A stretch of 64,000 bases of DNA from JACPFV01 sp038043245 (GCA_038043245.1 JBBTCH010000004.1:1-64000), one strand, 5' to 3'; shown: positions 15,315-24,017, numbered from the stretch's first letter. The notes: a model not told the origin generated them from the sequence alone. Numbers and translations are program-made.

Positions 15315-16046
15315 ATGAACATCGTTCTCCTGCATGGCAGCTGGCATGGCGCCTGGTGCTGGCACAAGGTCATTCCCCATCTTCAGGATTTGGGCCACGC
15401 GGTTCATGCCCCGGATCTACCGGCGCATGGCCGCGCTTGGCGATTCATGCGGGGCCGCATCACGCTCGGAATGATGGCGCGCAGCGTTTGCAGCCTGCTC
15501 GACAGGCTTGATGGCCCGACCTTGCTGGTAGTACACAGCCGCTACGGCATCGTGGCTTCGACGGTTGCCGAGATGCGCCCACAAAAATTGTCCGGTGTGG
15601 CGTATCTCGCTTCCTATATGTTGAGGAACGGCGAGCGTGCGTCCGACTTCTTTGCGCGAGATAAGGGCTCACTGTTAACGCCGCACGTCCGCATCAGCTA
15701 CGCCACCCTGACGGACCGCCTCGACGAAGCGGCCTATCGCCCAGGGCTGTACGCGGATTGCTCCGAATCAGACATCGCCTTGGCGAAGACGCTGTTGACG
15801 GCCGGCCCTTCGTTGCCCGCCATTACTCGTTTGAAACTCAGCGAGGCGCGCTACGATTCGGTGCCACGGCACTACATCCTGCTCACGCAGGATCGCGCGG
15901 TGTCGCCGGCGCTGCAGCAACGGATGATTGACGCCTCGCCCTGCGCCACCGTGATCTCGATTGACGCCAGTCATTCAGCGTATTTCTCATGTCCCGCCAA
16001 ACTGGCTGGTGCCATACACACAATCGCCGGACATAAACAACGCTAA
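15315..16046 (+). CDS. Alpha/beta hydrolase with atypical nucleophile elbow
   Basis: 243 residues, beginning MNIVLLHGSWHGAWCWHKVIP, the start typical of EstC/pyrethroid-hydrolase-like and salicylate-esterase-like enzymes. The elbow reads VVHSRYG where GHSxGG is expected, so Ser is kept but both flanking glycines are changed. A C-terminal acid (TQDRAVSP) and His (DASHSAYFS) complete a plausible triad. The start at 15315 puts the first residues on the family start; an in-frame codon 13 upstream is less likely. Substrate unknown. Confidence 0.8.
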   Translation: MNIVLLHGSWHGAWCWHKVIPHLQDLGHAVHAPDLPAHGRAWRFMRGRITLGMMARSVCSLLDRLDGPTLLVVHSRYGIVASTVAEMRPQKLSGVAYLASYMLRNGERASDFFARDKGSLLTPHVRISYATLTDRLDEAAYRPGLYADCSESDIALAKTLLTAGPSLPAITRLKLSEARYDSVPRHYILLTQDRAVSPALQQRMIDASPCATVISIDASHSAYFSCPAKLAGAIHTIAGHKQR

Positions 16047-16061
16047 AAAATCAGAGCGCTG

Positions 16062-16086
16062 CCGCCCCAGCTCCATCAGCAGCGCT
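16062..16086 (+). repeat. Degenerate copy of the acyl-CoA dehydrogenase 3-prime end (copy B)
   Basis: CCGCC, one-base gap, then CCAGCTCCATCAGC (14 nt identical to 17402-17415), one mismatch and GCGC. It is in the same orientation as the real gene end and sits between the hydrolase and HigBA. It is partly embedded in an 8-bp inverted repeat GAGCGCTG / CAGCGCTC (16054-16061, 16080-16087). Confidence 0.5.
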
Positions 16087-16111
16087 CGACCTCAAGCTGC
16101 CGGATGAGCAG

Positions 16112-16140
16112 TTGTTGCGTGATGCGCAACGCGCTAGTAT
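16112..16140 (+). promoter_or_regulatory. higBA-1 promoter with operator-like inverted repeat
   Basis: Candidate -35 TTGTTG (16112) and -10 TAGTAT (16135) with a 17-nt spacer. Between them lies the inverted repeat GTTGCG-TGATG-CGCAAC (16114-16130), the expected place for HigA autorepression. Predicted transcription starts at or next to the ATG at 16147, and no SD is visible, so the toxin message may be leaderless. Confidence 0.55.
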
Positions 16141-16146
16141 TGGCGA

Positions 16147-16425
16147 ATGATCCAGTCGTTCCGACACAAAGGGCTACGCAGGTTCTTTGAGTCGGGCAGC
16201 GCAGCGGGCATCCAGCCGCACCACGCCAAGCGGCTGCGCATGCTGCTGACGGCGCTCGACACGGCCCATTCACTGGAGGATATGGACGTGCCGGGGTTCC
16301 GCCTCCATCCCTTGAAGGGTCAGCAGCAGGGCCGCTGGTCGGTCTGGGTCAATGGAAACTGGCGGATGACTTTCGAGTACCGGGACGCACATGCCTACGT
16401 CCTGGATTATGAGGACTACCACTGA
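16147..16425 (+). CDS. higB: HigB-type toxin (RelE superfamily mRNA interferase)
   Basis: 92 residues. Typical HigB start MIQSFRHKGLRRFFE, centre MDVPGFRLHPLKG and end WSVWVNGNWRMTFEYRD...DYEDYH, the RelE-like fold that cleaves mRNA on the ribosome. Toxin-first order with the antitoxin directly downstream (stop and ATG share one base) is the HigBA arrangement. A second, clearly related pair is at 59.6 kb. Confidence 0.93.
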   Translation: MIQSFRHKGLRRFFESGSAAGIQPHHAKRLRMLLTALDTAHSLEDMDVPGFRLHPLKGQQQGRWSVWVNGNWRMTFEYRDAHAYVLDYEDYH

Positions 16426-16718
16426 TGGCCATGCACAACCCTCCGCACCCCGGCGAGTTCATCACCGAGGTTTATCTGCAGCCGAACGAGATCAGCAGCC
16501 GCGAACTGTCGGTCAAGCTCGGTGTCGCCGCTTCCACGCTGCATCGTGTTCTCACCGGCGCCAGCGGCATCAGTCCGGAAATGGCGCTGCGCCTTTCCAA
16601 GGCGCTCGGCCGTTCGCCCGAAAGCTGGTTGGCCATGCAGTACAACCACGATCTCTGGCAGGCACGGCGCAGCGTCAAGCTCGGTGATGTTGGCAAAATC
16701 CGCCTCAAAGCGGCCTGA
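16425..16718 (+). CDS. higA: HigA antitoxin, HTH-XRE
   Basis: 97 residues. Starts MAMHNPPHPGEFI and contains an XRE helix-turn-helix (SVKLGVAASTLHRVLTGASGISPEMALRLSKALGRS). Neutralises HigB and should repress the operon through the inverted repeat upstream. The N-terminal MHNPPHPGE is shared with the second HigA of this window. Confidence 0.93.
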   Translation: MAMHNPPHPGEFITEVYLQPNEISSRELSVKLGVAASTLHRVLTGASGISPEMALRLSKALGRSPESWLAMQYNHDLWQARRSVKLGDVGKIRLKAA

Positions 16719-16782
16719 ACACCTCGCTGAATCGGCCACTCGTTCCAAGCCTTGTGAGGCCCGAAAAGGCGATCAACGGCGA

Positions 16783-17376
16783 ATGAAGGCGTCCTGGGAC
16801 TCCGTTGCGCAAAACGTTCACTTCACAGCGCCGCTAAACGTGGCCGCGTTTTGTGAGCGCGTCGCACTCGATGCGATGATTCTTGATCTTGGTTGCGGGT
16901 ACGGGCGTCTTGCATCTCAGCTGATCACACTGGGTTTTATCCACGTCAGCGGTTACGACGCATCACGAAAGATGATTGAGCGAGGCAATGCTTTGCATCC
17001 GCAGCTTCGCCTCGCTGTCGCTGATGTGGCAAAGCTTCCTGAGCCAGACGGTGCCGCAGATGCGGTGATTCTTTCAGCGCTGCTGACGTCCATCCCGGAT
17101 CCGGCCAAGCAACGAGACGTCGTAAAAGAAATAAAGAGAGTGCTACGGCCCGGCGGAACCGTTCACGGTGTCGAGTTTCTGCGACAGCGCGGAGTGGCGT
17201 ATCAAGAGAGCGGCGTGTTTGAGTCGAAAGCAGGCATAGCCATGTGGCATTTTCAGGCTCATGAACTGAAGCAGCTTTTTGCTGGATTTTCGCGCTGGGA
17301 GTCCTGGCGTCAGGAAGCGCCGTCGCTGTCCGGCGCGACTTCCGAAGTCCTGCAGTTTGTTGTCTATGCCGCCTAA
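16783..17376 (+). CDS. Class I SAM-dependent methyltransferase
   Basis: 197 residues starting at the ATG of MKASWDSVAQN. Motif I LDLGCGYGRLASQL, motif II region GYDASRKMIERG and the post-motif VLRPGGTVHGVEF identify a Methyltransf_11/25-type Rossmann fold. The open frame extends far upstream through higA and is not coding there. The stop (TAA) lies in GCCTAAC at the right boundary of the accessory patch. Substrate unknown; there is nothing that identifies it as BioC. Confidence 0.8.
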   Translation: MKASWDSVAQNVHFTAPLNVAAFCERVALDAMILDLGCGYGRLASQLITLGFIHVSGYDASRKMIERGNALHPQLRLAVADVAKLPEPDGAADAVILSALLTSIPDPAKQRDVVKEIKRVLRPGGTVHGVEFLRQRGVAYQESGVFESKAGIAMWHFQAHELKQLFAGFSRWESWRQEAPSLSGATSEVLQFVVYAA

Positions 17377-17384
17377 CCTGGGCG

Positions 17385-19184
17385 TTAGAAGTTCACCGCC
17401 TCCAGCTCCATCAGCGGCGCACTGCCGGCGCGCGCCTGCTTGATCAGGCCTGCGGTTTCCGGATACAGCTTGGCGAAGTAGAAGCGCGCGGTGCTGAGTT
17501 TGGTTTTGTAGAACGGCGCGTCGGCGGCGCTGGCGCTCGCGAGTTTCTTCATGGCGACGCCAGCGGCGTAGACCCATGAGAACGAAAACACCAGGTGGCC
17601 GATGATGCGCAGGTAAGGCACGGCGGCAGCGCCGGCTTCGTCCGGGTTCTTCATCGCCTTGCCGCCAATTTCGGCGGTGAGTTTTTGCACCTCGGCCATA
17701 AGCGCGCCGAGCGGGTCGGTGTATTCCTTCATCTCCGGCGTGCCGGCGTGCGAGGCGATCAGATCGCCGATGCCCTTGCCGAACTTCATCAGCTTGGCGC
17801 CACCGTCCATCAGCACCTTGCGACCGAGCAGGTCCAGCGCCTGAATCGTGTTGGTGCCTTCGTAGATCATGTTGATGCGCGCGTCGCGCACGTATTGTTC
17901 AAGCCCCCATTCGGCGATGTAGCCGTGGCCGCCGAGCACCTGCATGGCCAGCGTGGTGGACTCGTAGCCGTTGTCGGTGATGAAGCCCTTGACCACTGGC
18001 GTCAGCAGCGCGACCAGGTCCGCATTGTCTTTGCGGATTTTCTCGTCGGTGCTTTTGTGCTCGCGGTCGATGGCGAGGCCGGCCCAGTAGGTGAAGGCGC
18101 GCGCGGCTTCGACGTAGGCTTTCTGCGTCAGCAGCATGCGGCGCACGTCGGGGTGGTGGATGATCGAATCCGCCGGCTTGTCCGCGAGTTTGGGCCCGGT
18201 GAGCGAGCGACCCTGCAGGCGGTCTTTCGCATAGGCCAGCGAGTTTTGATACGCCACTTCGGCCAGACCCAGCGACTGCATGCCGACGCCGAGGCGCGCG
18301 GAGTTCATCATCACGAACATGGCGTTGAGGCCCTTGTTCGGTGCGCCGACCATGGTGCCCTTGGCGCCGTCGAGATTGATGACGCAGGTAGCGTTGCCGT
18401 GGATGCCCATCTTGTGTTCGATGGAGCCGCAGCTGACTTTGTTGCGCGCGCCGACCGAGCCGTCGGCATTCGCTACGAACTTGGGCACCACGAACAGCGA
18501 GATGCCCTTGGTGCCGGCCGGTGCGTCCGGCAGGCGCGCGAGGACGAGGTGCACGATGTTCTTCGACATGTCGTGCTCGCCGGCGGAGATGAAGATCTTG
18601 GTGCCGGTCACCGAATAACTGCCGTCACTGTTCGGTTCGGCCTTGGTCTTGAGCAGGCCGAGGTCGGTGCCGCAGTGCGCTTCGGTCAGGCACATGGTGC
18701 CGGTCCATTCGCCTGAAGTGAGTTTGGGCAGATAGATTTTCTTCTGCTCCGGCGTGCCGAAGGCTTTGAGCGCGTTGTAGGCGCCGTGCGACAGGCCGGG
18801 GTACATCGTCCACGCCTGATTCGCCGAGTTCATCATCTCCATGAACGCGCTCGACACCACATGTGGCATGCCCTGACCGCCGAACTCGATGTCACCACCG
18901 AGCGAGCCCCAGCCGGCTTCGGTGAACTGTGCGTAGGCTTCCTTGAAACCCTTGGGCGTAGTCACGCTGCCATCGGCATGGCGCGTGCAGCCTTCGCGGT
19001 CGCCGACCTGATTCAGCGGGAACAGAACCTCGGCACAGAATTTGCCGCCTTCTTCGAGCACGGAATCGATCGTCGCGGCGTCGATGTCCGCGTGAGGCGG
19101 CAGTTTCTTCAGATGCTTCTCGACCTCGAGCATCTCGTGCAGGACAAACTGCATGTCGCGCAGCGGCGGGGTGTACTGGCCCAT
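17385..19184 (-). CDS. Acyl-CoA dehydrogenase with C-terminal extension (about 600 residues)
   Basis: 599 residues: an acyl-CoA dehydrogenase core with catalytic Glu in IYEGTNTIQALDLLGRK and LTEAHCGTDLGLL at the FAD/substrate loop, then an extra C-terminal helical domain (PF12806-like). Long enzymes of this kind act on medium/long acyl-CoA in beta-oxidation. ATG has GGAG upstream. It converges with the methyltransferase gene. Its 3-prime end is the sequence copied at 15.2 and 16.1 kb. Confidence 0.92.
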   Translation of the reverse strand: MGQYTPPLRDMQFVLHEMLEVEKHLKKLPPHADIDAATIDSVLEEGGKFCAEVLFPLNQVGDREGCTRHADGSVTTPKGFKEAYAQFTEAGWGSLGGDIEFGGQGMPHVVSSAFMEMMNSANQAWTMYPGLSHGAYNALKAFGTPEQKKIYLPKLTSGEWTGTMCLTEAHCGTDLGLLKTKAEPNSDGSYSVTGTKIFISAGEHDMSKNIVHLVLARLPDAPAGTKGISLFVVPKFVANADGSVGARNKVSCGSIEHKMGIHGNATCVINLDGAKGTMVGAPNKGLNAMFVMMNSARLGVGMQSLGLAEVAYQNSLAYAKDRLQGRSLTGPKLADKPADSIIHHPDVRRMLLTQKAYVEAARAFTYWAGLAIDREHKSTDEKIRKDNADLVALLTPVVKGFITDNGYESTTLAMQVLGGHGYIAEWGLEQYVRDARINMIYEGTNTIQALDLLGRKVLMDGGAKLMKFGKGIGDLIASHAGTPEMKEYTDPLGALMAEVQKLTAEIGGKAMKNPDEAGAAAVPYLRIIGHLVFSFSWVYAAGVAMKKLASASAADAPFYKTKLSTARFYFAKLYPETAGLIKQARAGSAPLMELEAVNF

Positions 19185-19556
19185 GACAATCTCCGGAGCT
19201 TTGAAAGTTTGGATTGCGAAGATTAGGGCAGTGGCGACACGGTGTCATGTGCGCGACGTAGCTGCGCACATGTGGGTGCGGGAGCCGCTGCAAGGCCCGC
19301 GAGGAGAAACCCCACAAGGTTGCGTCTACCGAAACTTGCGAAGGACGCTCCAGTGACGTGATTCATCGCTGGTAGCGGGCCCCCCACCTTGGGCGGTTTC
19401 AAGGGCTTTGGAGCCATTTTTAGGAAAAATGACGGTACACATTCCGTATCGCCTTCTCTGGCGCGCTTCAAAAATCCCTGGAAAACGTTCTTGATGGGTA
19501 GCGTTCAAATCGAGCCATACACTACAATTCGCACGCTAGGCAGGGAGTCCAAATAA
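19185..19556. other. Divergent intergenic region upstream of the oxidase operon
   Basis: 372 nt between the divergent dehydrogenase and coxB. No gene is supported. A -10-like TACAAT lies at 19523-19528 and GGGAG (19543-19547) serves as the coxB SD; no convincing -35 was found. Some short ORFs are present but lack SD and family features. Confidence 0.6.
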
Positions 19557-20735
19557 ATGTTGAAACACCAAGCATGGGTGCGCGGCATCGCCGGCGCTGT
19601 TCTCGCGTTGTGCGCGAATGTCGCGTGGGCCTACACCACCACCGGCAACGGCTGGAACATCCCCGTCGGGGTCACCGAGATCAGCCGCGAAGTGCATGGG
19701 CTGAATACGCTGATCTTCTGGGTCTGTGTTGGCATCGGCGTCGCCGTGTTTGGCGTCATGTTCTATTCGGTGTTCGCGCACCGAAAGTCCCGGCACCCGA
19801 AGCCGGCAGACTTCCACGAGTCGATTACCGTCGAGATCGCCTGGACCATCGTGCCGTTCATCATCCTCATCGCCATGGCGATCCCCGCCGCGCGCGTGCT
19901 GATCCGCATGGACGACACCCGCGCCGCGGATATCTCGATCAAGGTCACCGGCTACCAGTGGAAGTGGGAATACGAGTATCTGGATCAGGGCGTGAAGTAC
20001 TTCTCGACCCTGTCGGCGCAATCCAACGAGGCGCGGCAGCTGCATTCCGGCATCGACGTGACCAAAGTGCCGAACTATCTGGTGGACGTGGACAACGCGC
20101 TGGTGCTGCCGGTGGGTAAAAAGGTGCGTTTCCTGATCACCGCCAACGACGTCATCCACGCGTGGTGGGTGCCGGATCTGTCGGTGAAGAAAGACGCGAT
20201 CCCTGGGTACATCAACGAAACCTGGGCGACGATTGAAGTGCCCGGCACCTATCGCGGGGTCTGCGCCGAGCTCTGCGGCCGCGACCACGGTTTCATGCCG
20301 ATTGTCGTGCAGGCGCTGCCGGAATCCGAATACAACGCCTGGCTGGCCAAGGCCAAGAGCGGGAAAATCGAAGTCGCTGCGGCTCCCGCGACGGTGATGA
20401 GCGATGCGCAGCCGACGCAGCTTGCGGCCGCCGCCGAACCGGCAAAAGCGGCTCCTGCCGACGGCGCAAAAATCTATGCGGCGAATTGCGCCGCCTGCCA
20501 TCAGCCCGAAGGGCAGGGCATGCCGCCGAACTTCCCGGCGCTCAAGGGCAGCAAGATCGCCAACGGTCCCGCCGCTGAGCACATCAAGCAGACGCTGAAA
20601 GGCAAAAACCTGATGCCGCCGTTCAACTACCTGTCGGACGAGAACCTCGCCGCAGTCCTTACCTACGAACGCACCAGCTGGGGCAACAAGGGCGGCGCTG
20701 TGACGCCGGCCCAGGTTGCTGCGGCCAGAAAATAA
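19557..20735 (+). CDS. coxB: Cytochrome c oxidase subunit II with fused cytochrome c domain (caa3-type)
   Basis: 392 residues. Signal peptide (to about residue 27), two transmembrane helices, a periplasmic cupredoxin domain with the CuA ligands in CAELCGRDHGFM, and a C-terminal cytochrome c domain with the haem motif CAACH. The fused cytochrome marks a caa3-type subunit that can accept electrons from a soluble or membrane c-type donor. First gene of coxB-coxA-(small)-ctaG-coxC. Confidence 0.96.
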   Translation: MLKHQAWVRGIAGAVLALCANVAWAYTTTGNGWNIPVGVTEISREVHGLNTLIFWVCVGIGVAVFGVMFYSVFAHRKSRHPKPADFHESITVEIAWTIVPFIILIAMAIPAARVLIRMDDTRAADISIKVTGYQWKWEYEYLDQGVKYFSTLSAQSNEARQLHSGIDVTKVPNYLVDVDNALVLPVGKKVRFLITANDVIHAWWVPDLSVKKDAIPGYINETWATIEVPGTYRGVCAELCGRDHGFMPIVVQALPESEYNAWLAKAKSGKIEVAAAPATVMSDAQPTQLAAAAEPAKAAPADGAKIYAANCAACHQPEGQGMPPNFPALKGSKIANGPAAEHIKQTLKGKNLMPPFNYLSDENLAAVLTYERTSWGNKGGAVTPAQVAAARK

Positions 20736-20746
20736 TCGGAGTCGCC

Positions 20747-22426
20747 ATGTCCTCTCACGATCACGCAGCGCACGGTCACGACGACCACCATCACGGCCCC
20801 GCCCAGCTCAAGGACGGTTTCGTGCCGTGGGTGATGCGCTGGATCAAGACCACCAATCACAAGGATCTGGGCACGCTGTACCTGCTGTTCAGCTTCAGCA
20901 TGTTCATGATTGGCGGGCTGATGTCACTGGTGATCCGTGCCGAGCTGTGGCACCCCGGCCTGCAATTCGTCGACCCTGAGTTCTTCAACCAGATGACGAC
21001 GATGCATGCGCTGATCATGATTTTCGGCGGCGTCATGCCTGGGTTCGTCGGCCTGGCCAACTGGATGGTGCCGATGCAGATCGGTGCCTCCGATCTGGCA
21101 CTGCCGCGCGTCAACAACTGGGGTTTCTGGATCCTGCCGTTTGCGTTCAGCATGCTGCTCGGGACCCTGTTCCTGCCCGGCGGCGCGCCGGCCGGCGGCT
21201 GGACCATGTATCCGCCGCTGGTGCTGCAGACCGGCGACGCGTTTCCGTTCCTGATCTTCGTCGTCCACATCCTCGGCATCAGCTCGATCACCGGCGCCAT
21301 CAACGTCGCGGTGACGATCCTCAACATGCGCGCGCCCGGCATGACGCTGATGAAGATGCCGCTGTTCAGCTGGACCTGGCTGATCACCGCCTACCTGCTG
21401 ATCGCCACCATGCCGGTGCTTGCCGGCGCGGTGACCATGCTGCTGACCGACAAGTACTTCCTCACTACGTTCTTCTCGGCGGGTGGCGGCGGCGACCCGG
21501 TGCTGTTCCAGCACGTGTTCTGGTTCTTCGGCCATCCCGAGGTCTACATCCTGATCCTGCCGGCGTTCGGCGTGGTCTCGACCATCATCCCGACCTTTGC
21601 GCGCAAATCGCTGTTCGGCTACGACTCGATGGTCTACGCGGTGGCCTCGATTGCCTTCCTCAGCTTCATCGTCTGGGCGCACCACATGTTCACCGTCGGC
21701 ATGCCGCTGGCGGGCGAACTGTTCTTCATGTTCAGCACCATGCTGATCGCGGTCCCGACCGGCGTGAAGGTGTTCAACTGGATCGCGACCATGTGGCGCG
21801 GCGCCATGACCTTCGAGACGCCAATGCTGTTCGCGGTGGCGTTCGTGTTCCTGTTCACCATCGGCGGCTTCTCCGGCCTGATGCTGGCCATTGCGCCGGT
21901 GGACTTCCAGTATCACGACACCTATTTCGTGGTCGCGCACTTCCATTACGTGCTGGTGCCGGGCGCAGTGTTCGCGATCATCGCCGGCGTCTACTACTGG
22001 ATCCCGAAATGGACCGGCGTGATGTACAACGAGACCCTCGGCCAGTGGCACTTCTGGCTGTCGGCGATCTTCATCAACCTGACCTTCTTCCCGCAGCATT
22101 TCGCCGGACTCGCCGGCATGCAGCGGCGCGTGCCGGATTACGCCATCCAGTTCACCGACTTCAACATCCAGTCCTCGATCGGCGCATTCGGGTTCTTCGT
22201 CAGCCAGTTCCTGCTGATGTACAACTTCGCGCGCTGCATCTGGTTCCGCAAGGGCATGCAGCCGGCGCCCGCGCGCGTATGGGAAGGTGCACACGGGTTG
22301 GAATGGACGGTGTCTTCACCGGCGCCGTATCACACGTTCGAAGACCCGCCGCGGGTAGGCGACAACGAAGTCACCGCCAGCCACGACGACATCGATCCGC
22401 TGACGCACAAGCCGCAGCACAGCTGA
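20747..22426 (+). CDS. coxA: Cytochrome c oxidase subunit I
   Basis: 559 residues, 12 transmembrane helices, with the haem-copper core: HxxxMIFFG-type segment (MHALIMIFGG), FWFFGHPEVYILILPAFG with the CuB His and the cross-linked Tyr, SFIVWAHHMFTVG, and AHFHYVL near the haem ligands. The N-terminus is histidine-rich (HDHAAHGHDDHHHG), perhaps metal binding. SD GGAG before the ATG. Confidence 0.97.
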   Translation: MSSHDHAAHGHDDHHHGPAQLKDGFVPWVMRWIKTTNHKDLGTLYLLFSFSMFMIGGLMSLVIRAELWHPGLQFVDPEFFNQMTTMHALIMIFGGVMPGFVGLANWMVPMQIGASDLALPRVNNWGFWILPFAFSMLLGTLFLPGGAPAGGWTMYPPLVLQTGDAFPFLIFVVHILGISSITGAINVAVTILNMRAPGMTLMKMPLFSWTWLITAYLLIATMPVLAGAVTMLLTDKYFLTTFFSAGGGGDPVLFQHVFWFFGHPEVYILILPAFGVVSTIIPTFARKSLFGYDSMVYAVASIAFLSFIVWAHHMFTVGMPLAGELFFMFSTMLIAVPTGVKVFNWIATMWRGAMTFETPMLFAVAFVFLFTIGGFSGLMLAIAPVDFQYHDTYFVVAHFHYVLVPGAVFAIIAGVYYWIPKWTGVMYNETLGQWHFWLSAIFINLTFFPQHFAGLAGMQRRVPDYAIQFTDFNIQSSIGAFGFFVSQFLLMYNFARCIWFRKGMQPAPARVWEGAHGLEWTVSSPAPYHTFEDPPRVGDNEVTASHDDIDPLTHKPQHS

Positions 22427-22437
22427 GATCGCGTTCC

Positions 22438-22554
22438 ATGCAGAGTCCGCACGATCCCGAACTCGCCAGGCGCAATGTGCGTCTGGCCTGGGCGCATGTC
22501 GCGCTGGCGTTGCTGTTCGTCGCCGGATTCGTCTTGGTGCAGGCGAGCAAGTGA
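22438..22554 (+). CDS. Small oxidase-associated membrane protein
   Basis: 38 residues: a short charged N-terminus (MQSPHDPELARRNVRLAWAH) and one transmembrane helix. Position between coxA and ctaG and the R/N-L-A pattern match the tiny cytochrome-oxidase small assembly proteins annotated in beta/gammaproteobacteria. Too short for strong proof, but the tight spacing (11 nt after coxA, 7 nt before ctaG) supports it. Confidence 0.75.
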   Translation: MQSPHDPELARRNVRLAWAHVALALLFVAGFVLVQASK

Positions 22555-22561
22555 CGTGCAA

Positions 22562-23113
22562 ATGAATACCGAGACGAAACGCCACACCGGCCGCCTGACG
22601 GCAGTGGTATTGGCGATGTTCGGCTTTGGCTTCGCGCTCGGCCCGCTCTACAGCGCGATCTGCGAGGCGGCCGGCATCAACGGCAAGATGAGGCTCGCCG
22701 TCGCCGACGTCAAAAACACCGCGGTGGACAGCAGCCGCTGGGTCAACGTCGAGTTCGTCACCACCGTCAACGGCGGCCGGCCGATGCAGTTCCGTGCCGC
22801 GCAGAGCCGCGTGCGCGTGCATCCGGGCGAGATGGCGACGGTTGAGTTCACTGCGCAGAACAACGAGGCGCACGACATCGTCGCGCAGGCGGTGCCCAAT
22901 GTCGCGCCGTGGAACGCGGCCCGGCATCTGCGCAAGACCGAGTGCTTCTGCTTCAACCAGCAGGCGTTCAAGGCCGGCGAGACGAAATCGATGCCGATGC
23001 GTTTCCTGATCGACCCCGAACTGCCGGCGGAAGTCGAGACCATCACGCTGGCTTACACTTTTTTTGATGTCACTGAACTTGCCCAACAGGGCAAGCTGCA
23101 ACCCAGGAGCTGA
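22562..23113 (+). CDS. ctaG: Cytochrome c oxidase assembly protein CtaG/Cox11
   Basis: 183 residues: one N-terminal transmembrane anchor (VVLAMFGFGFALGPLYSAIC) and a periplasmic beta-sandwich with the copper-binding CFCFNQQ motif. Delivers copper to CuB of subunit I. The ATG at 22562 is the family start. Confidence 0.96.
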   Translation: MNTETKRHTGRLTAVVLAMFGFGFALGPLYSAICEAAGINGKMRLAVADVKNTAVDSSRWVNVEFVTTVNGGRPMQFRAAQSRVRVHPGEMATVEFTAQNNEAHDIVAQAVPNVAPWNAARHLRKTECFCFNQQAFKAGETKSMPMRFLIDPELPAEVETITLAYTFFDVTELAQQGKLQPRS

Positions 23114-23115
23114 TC

Positions 23116-24000
23116 ATGGCCTCGTCACACGCCCCCGCTACCGCTGGCGCCTCGCGTTATTTCGTCCCCGAGCCCAGCGCCTGGCCGTTCATGCTCACCG
23201 CCAGCATCGTCGCTGTCATCGTCGGCGTCTGGGGCTTTTTGGAAGAAAAGAACATCGGTCCCTGGCTCACCTGGATCGGCGCGGCGGCGATGATCACGGT
23301 CATCTTCCGCTGGATCCGCGGCGTCGCGCGCGAGAGCGAACGTGGCGCCTACAACACGCAGGTGGATGCCACCTACCGCTGGGGCATGAGCTGGTTCATC
23401 TTCAGCGAGGTGATGTTCTTCGGCGCCTTCTTTGGTGCGCTCTGGTATGCGCGCAACCTGTCGGTGCCCTGGCTCGGTGGCGAAGGCGGCAAGGCCATCG
23501 CCCAATTCCTGTGGCAGGGCTACGACGCGGTATGGCCGACCAATGGCCCCGCGCAGCAGGGCGGCGCGTTTGAAACGGTCGCGGCGTGGGAGCTGCCGTT
23601 TGTGAATACCCTGCTGCTGCTGACCTCCGGCGTGACCATCACCATTGCGCATCACGCGCTCAAGGAAAATCATCGCCGTGCCTGCATCCTGTGGATGTGG
23701 GCAACCGTTGCGTTGGGCGCAGGATTCCTTGGTTGCCAGGCTTATGAGTATGTGCACGCCTATCACGAGCTGAACCTCACGCTGGGCAGCGGCGTCTACG
23801 GTTCGACCTTCTTCATGCTCACCGGTTTCCACGGCATGCACGTGACGCTCGGCACCATCATGCTGATCAGCATCACCGGCCGCCTGATGGCCGGCCACTT
23901 CAAACCGGACTCGCACTTCGGTTTCGAAGGCGTGGCCTGGTACTGGCACTTCGTCGATGTCGTATGGATCGGACTCTTTATTTTTGTTTACGTCTTATAA
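23116..24000 (+). CDS. coxC: Cytochrome c oxidase subunit III
   Basis: 294 residues with seven hydrophobic segments, MSWFIFSEVMFFGAFFGALW, LLTSGVTITIAHHAL, GFHGMHVTLGTIML and WYWHFVDVVWIGLF, all hallmarks of subunit III. Followed by an intrinsic terminator that closes the structural operon. Confidence 0.97.
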   Translation: MASSHAPATAGASRYFVPEPSAWPFMLTASIVAVIVGVWGFLEEKNIGPWLTWIGAAAMITVIFRWIRGVARESERGAYNTQVDATYRWGMSWFIFSEVMFFGAFFGALWYARNLSVPWLGGEGGKAIAQFLWQGYDAVWPTNGPAQQGGAFETVAAWELPFVNTLLLLTSGVTITIAHHALKENHRRACILWMWATVALGAGFLGCQAYEYVHAYHELNLTLGSGVYGSTFFMLTGFHGMHVTLGTIMLISITGRLMAGHFKPDSHFGFEGVAWYWHFVDVVWIGLFIFVYVL

Positions 24001-24017
24001 AAAGCGCATCAGCCTCG

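Larger units (their letters stand above)
14724..17388 (+). other. Cassette-like accessory patch between bioD and an acyl-CoA dehydrogenase
   Basis: A 2.66-kb block holds four unrelated accessory units, all on the plus strand: an SRPBCC protein, an alpha/beta hydrolase, HigBA and a methyltransferase. The 9-mer GGGCGTTAG occurs at both ends (14724-14732 and 17380-17388). At the right end the methyltransferase stop lies in GCCTAAC, followed by GTTAG, resembling the RYYYAAC and GTTRRRY core boxes of integron attC sites. Short copies of the adjoining dehydrogenase 3-prime end lie between the units. No integrase is present. Interpretation as former gene cassettes is an inference. Confidence 0.45.

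Noticed and set aside
15315..17376. Alpha/beta hydrolase and methyltransferase as BioH and BioC
   Set aside because: They follow bioD but lie inside the accessory patch, lack BioH/BioC-specific motifs, and the hydrolase elbow is atypical; position alone is not enough.
20924..22294. 456-codon minus-strand frame opposite coxA
   Set aside because: Shadow frame very rich in His/Arg/Asp/Glu repeats; coxA is unmistakable on the other strand.
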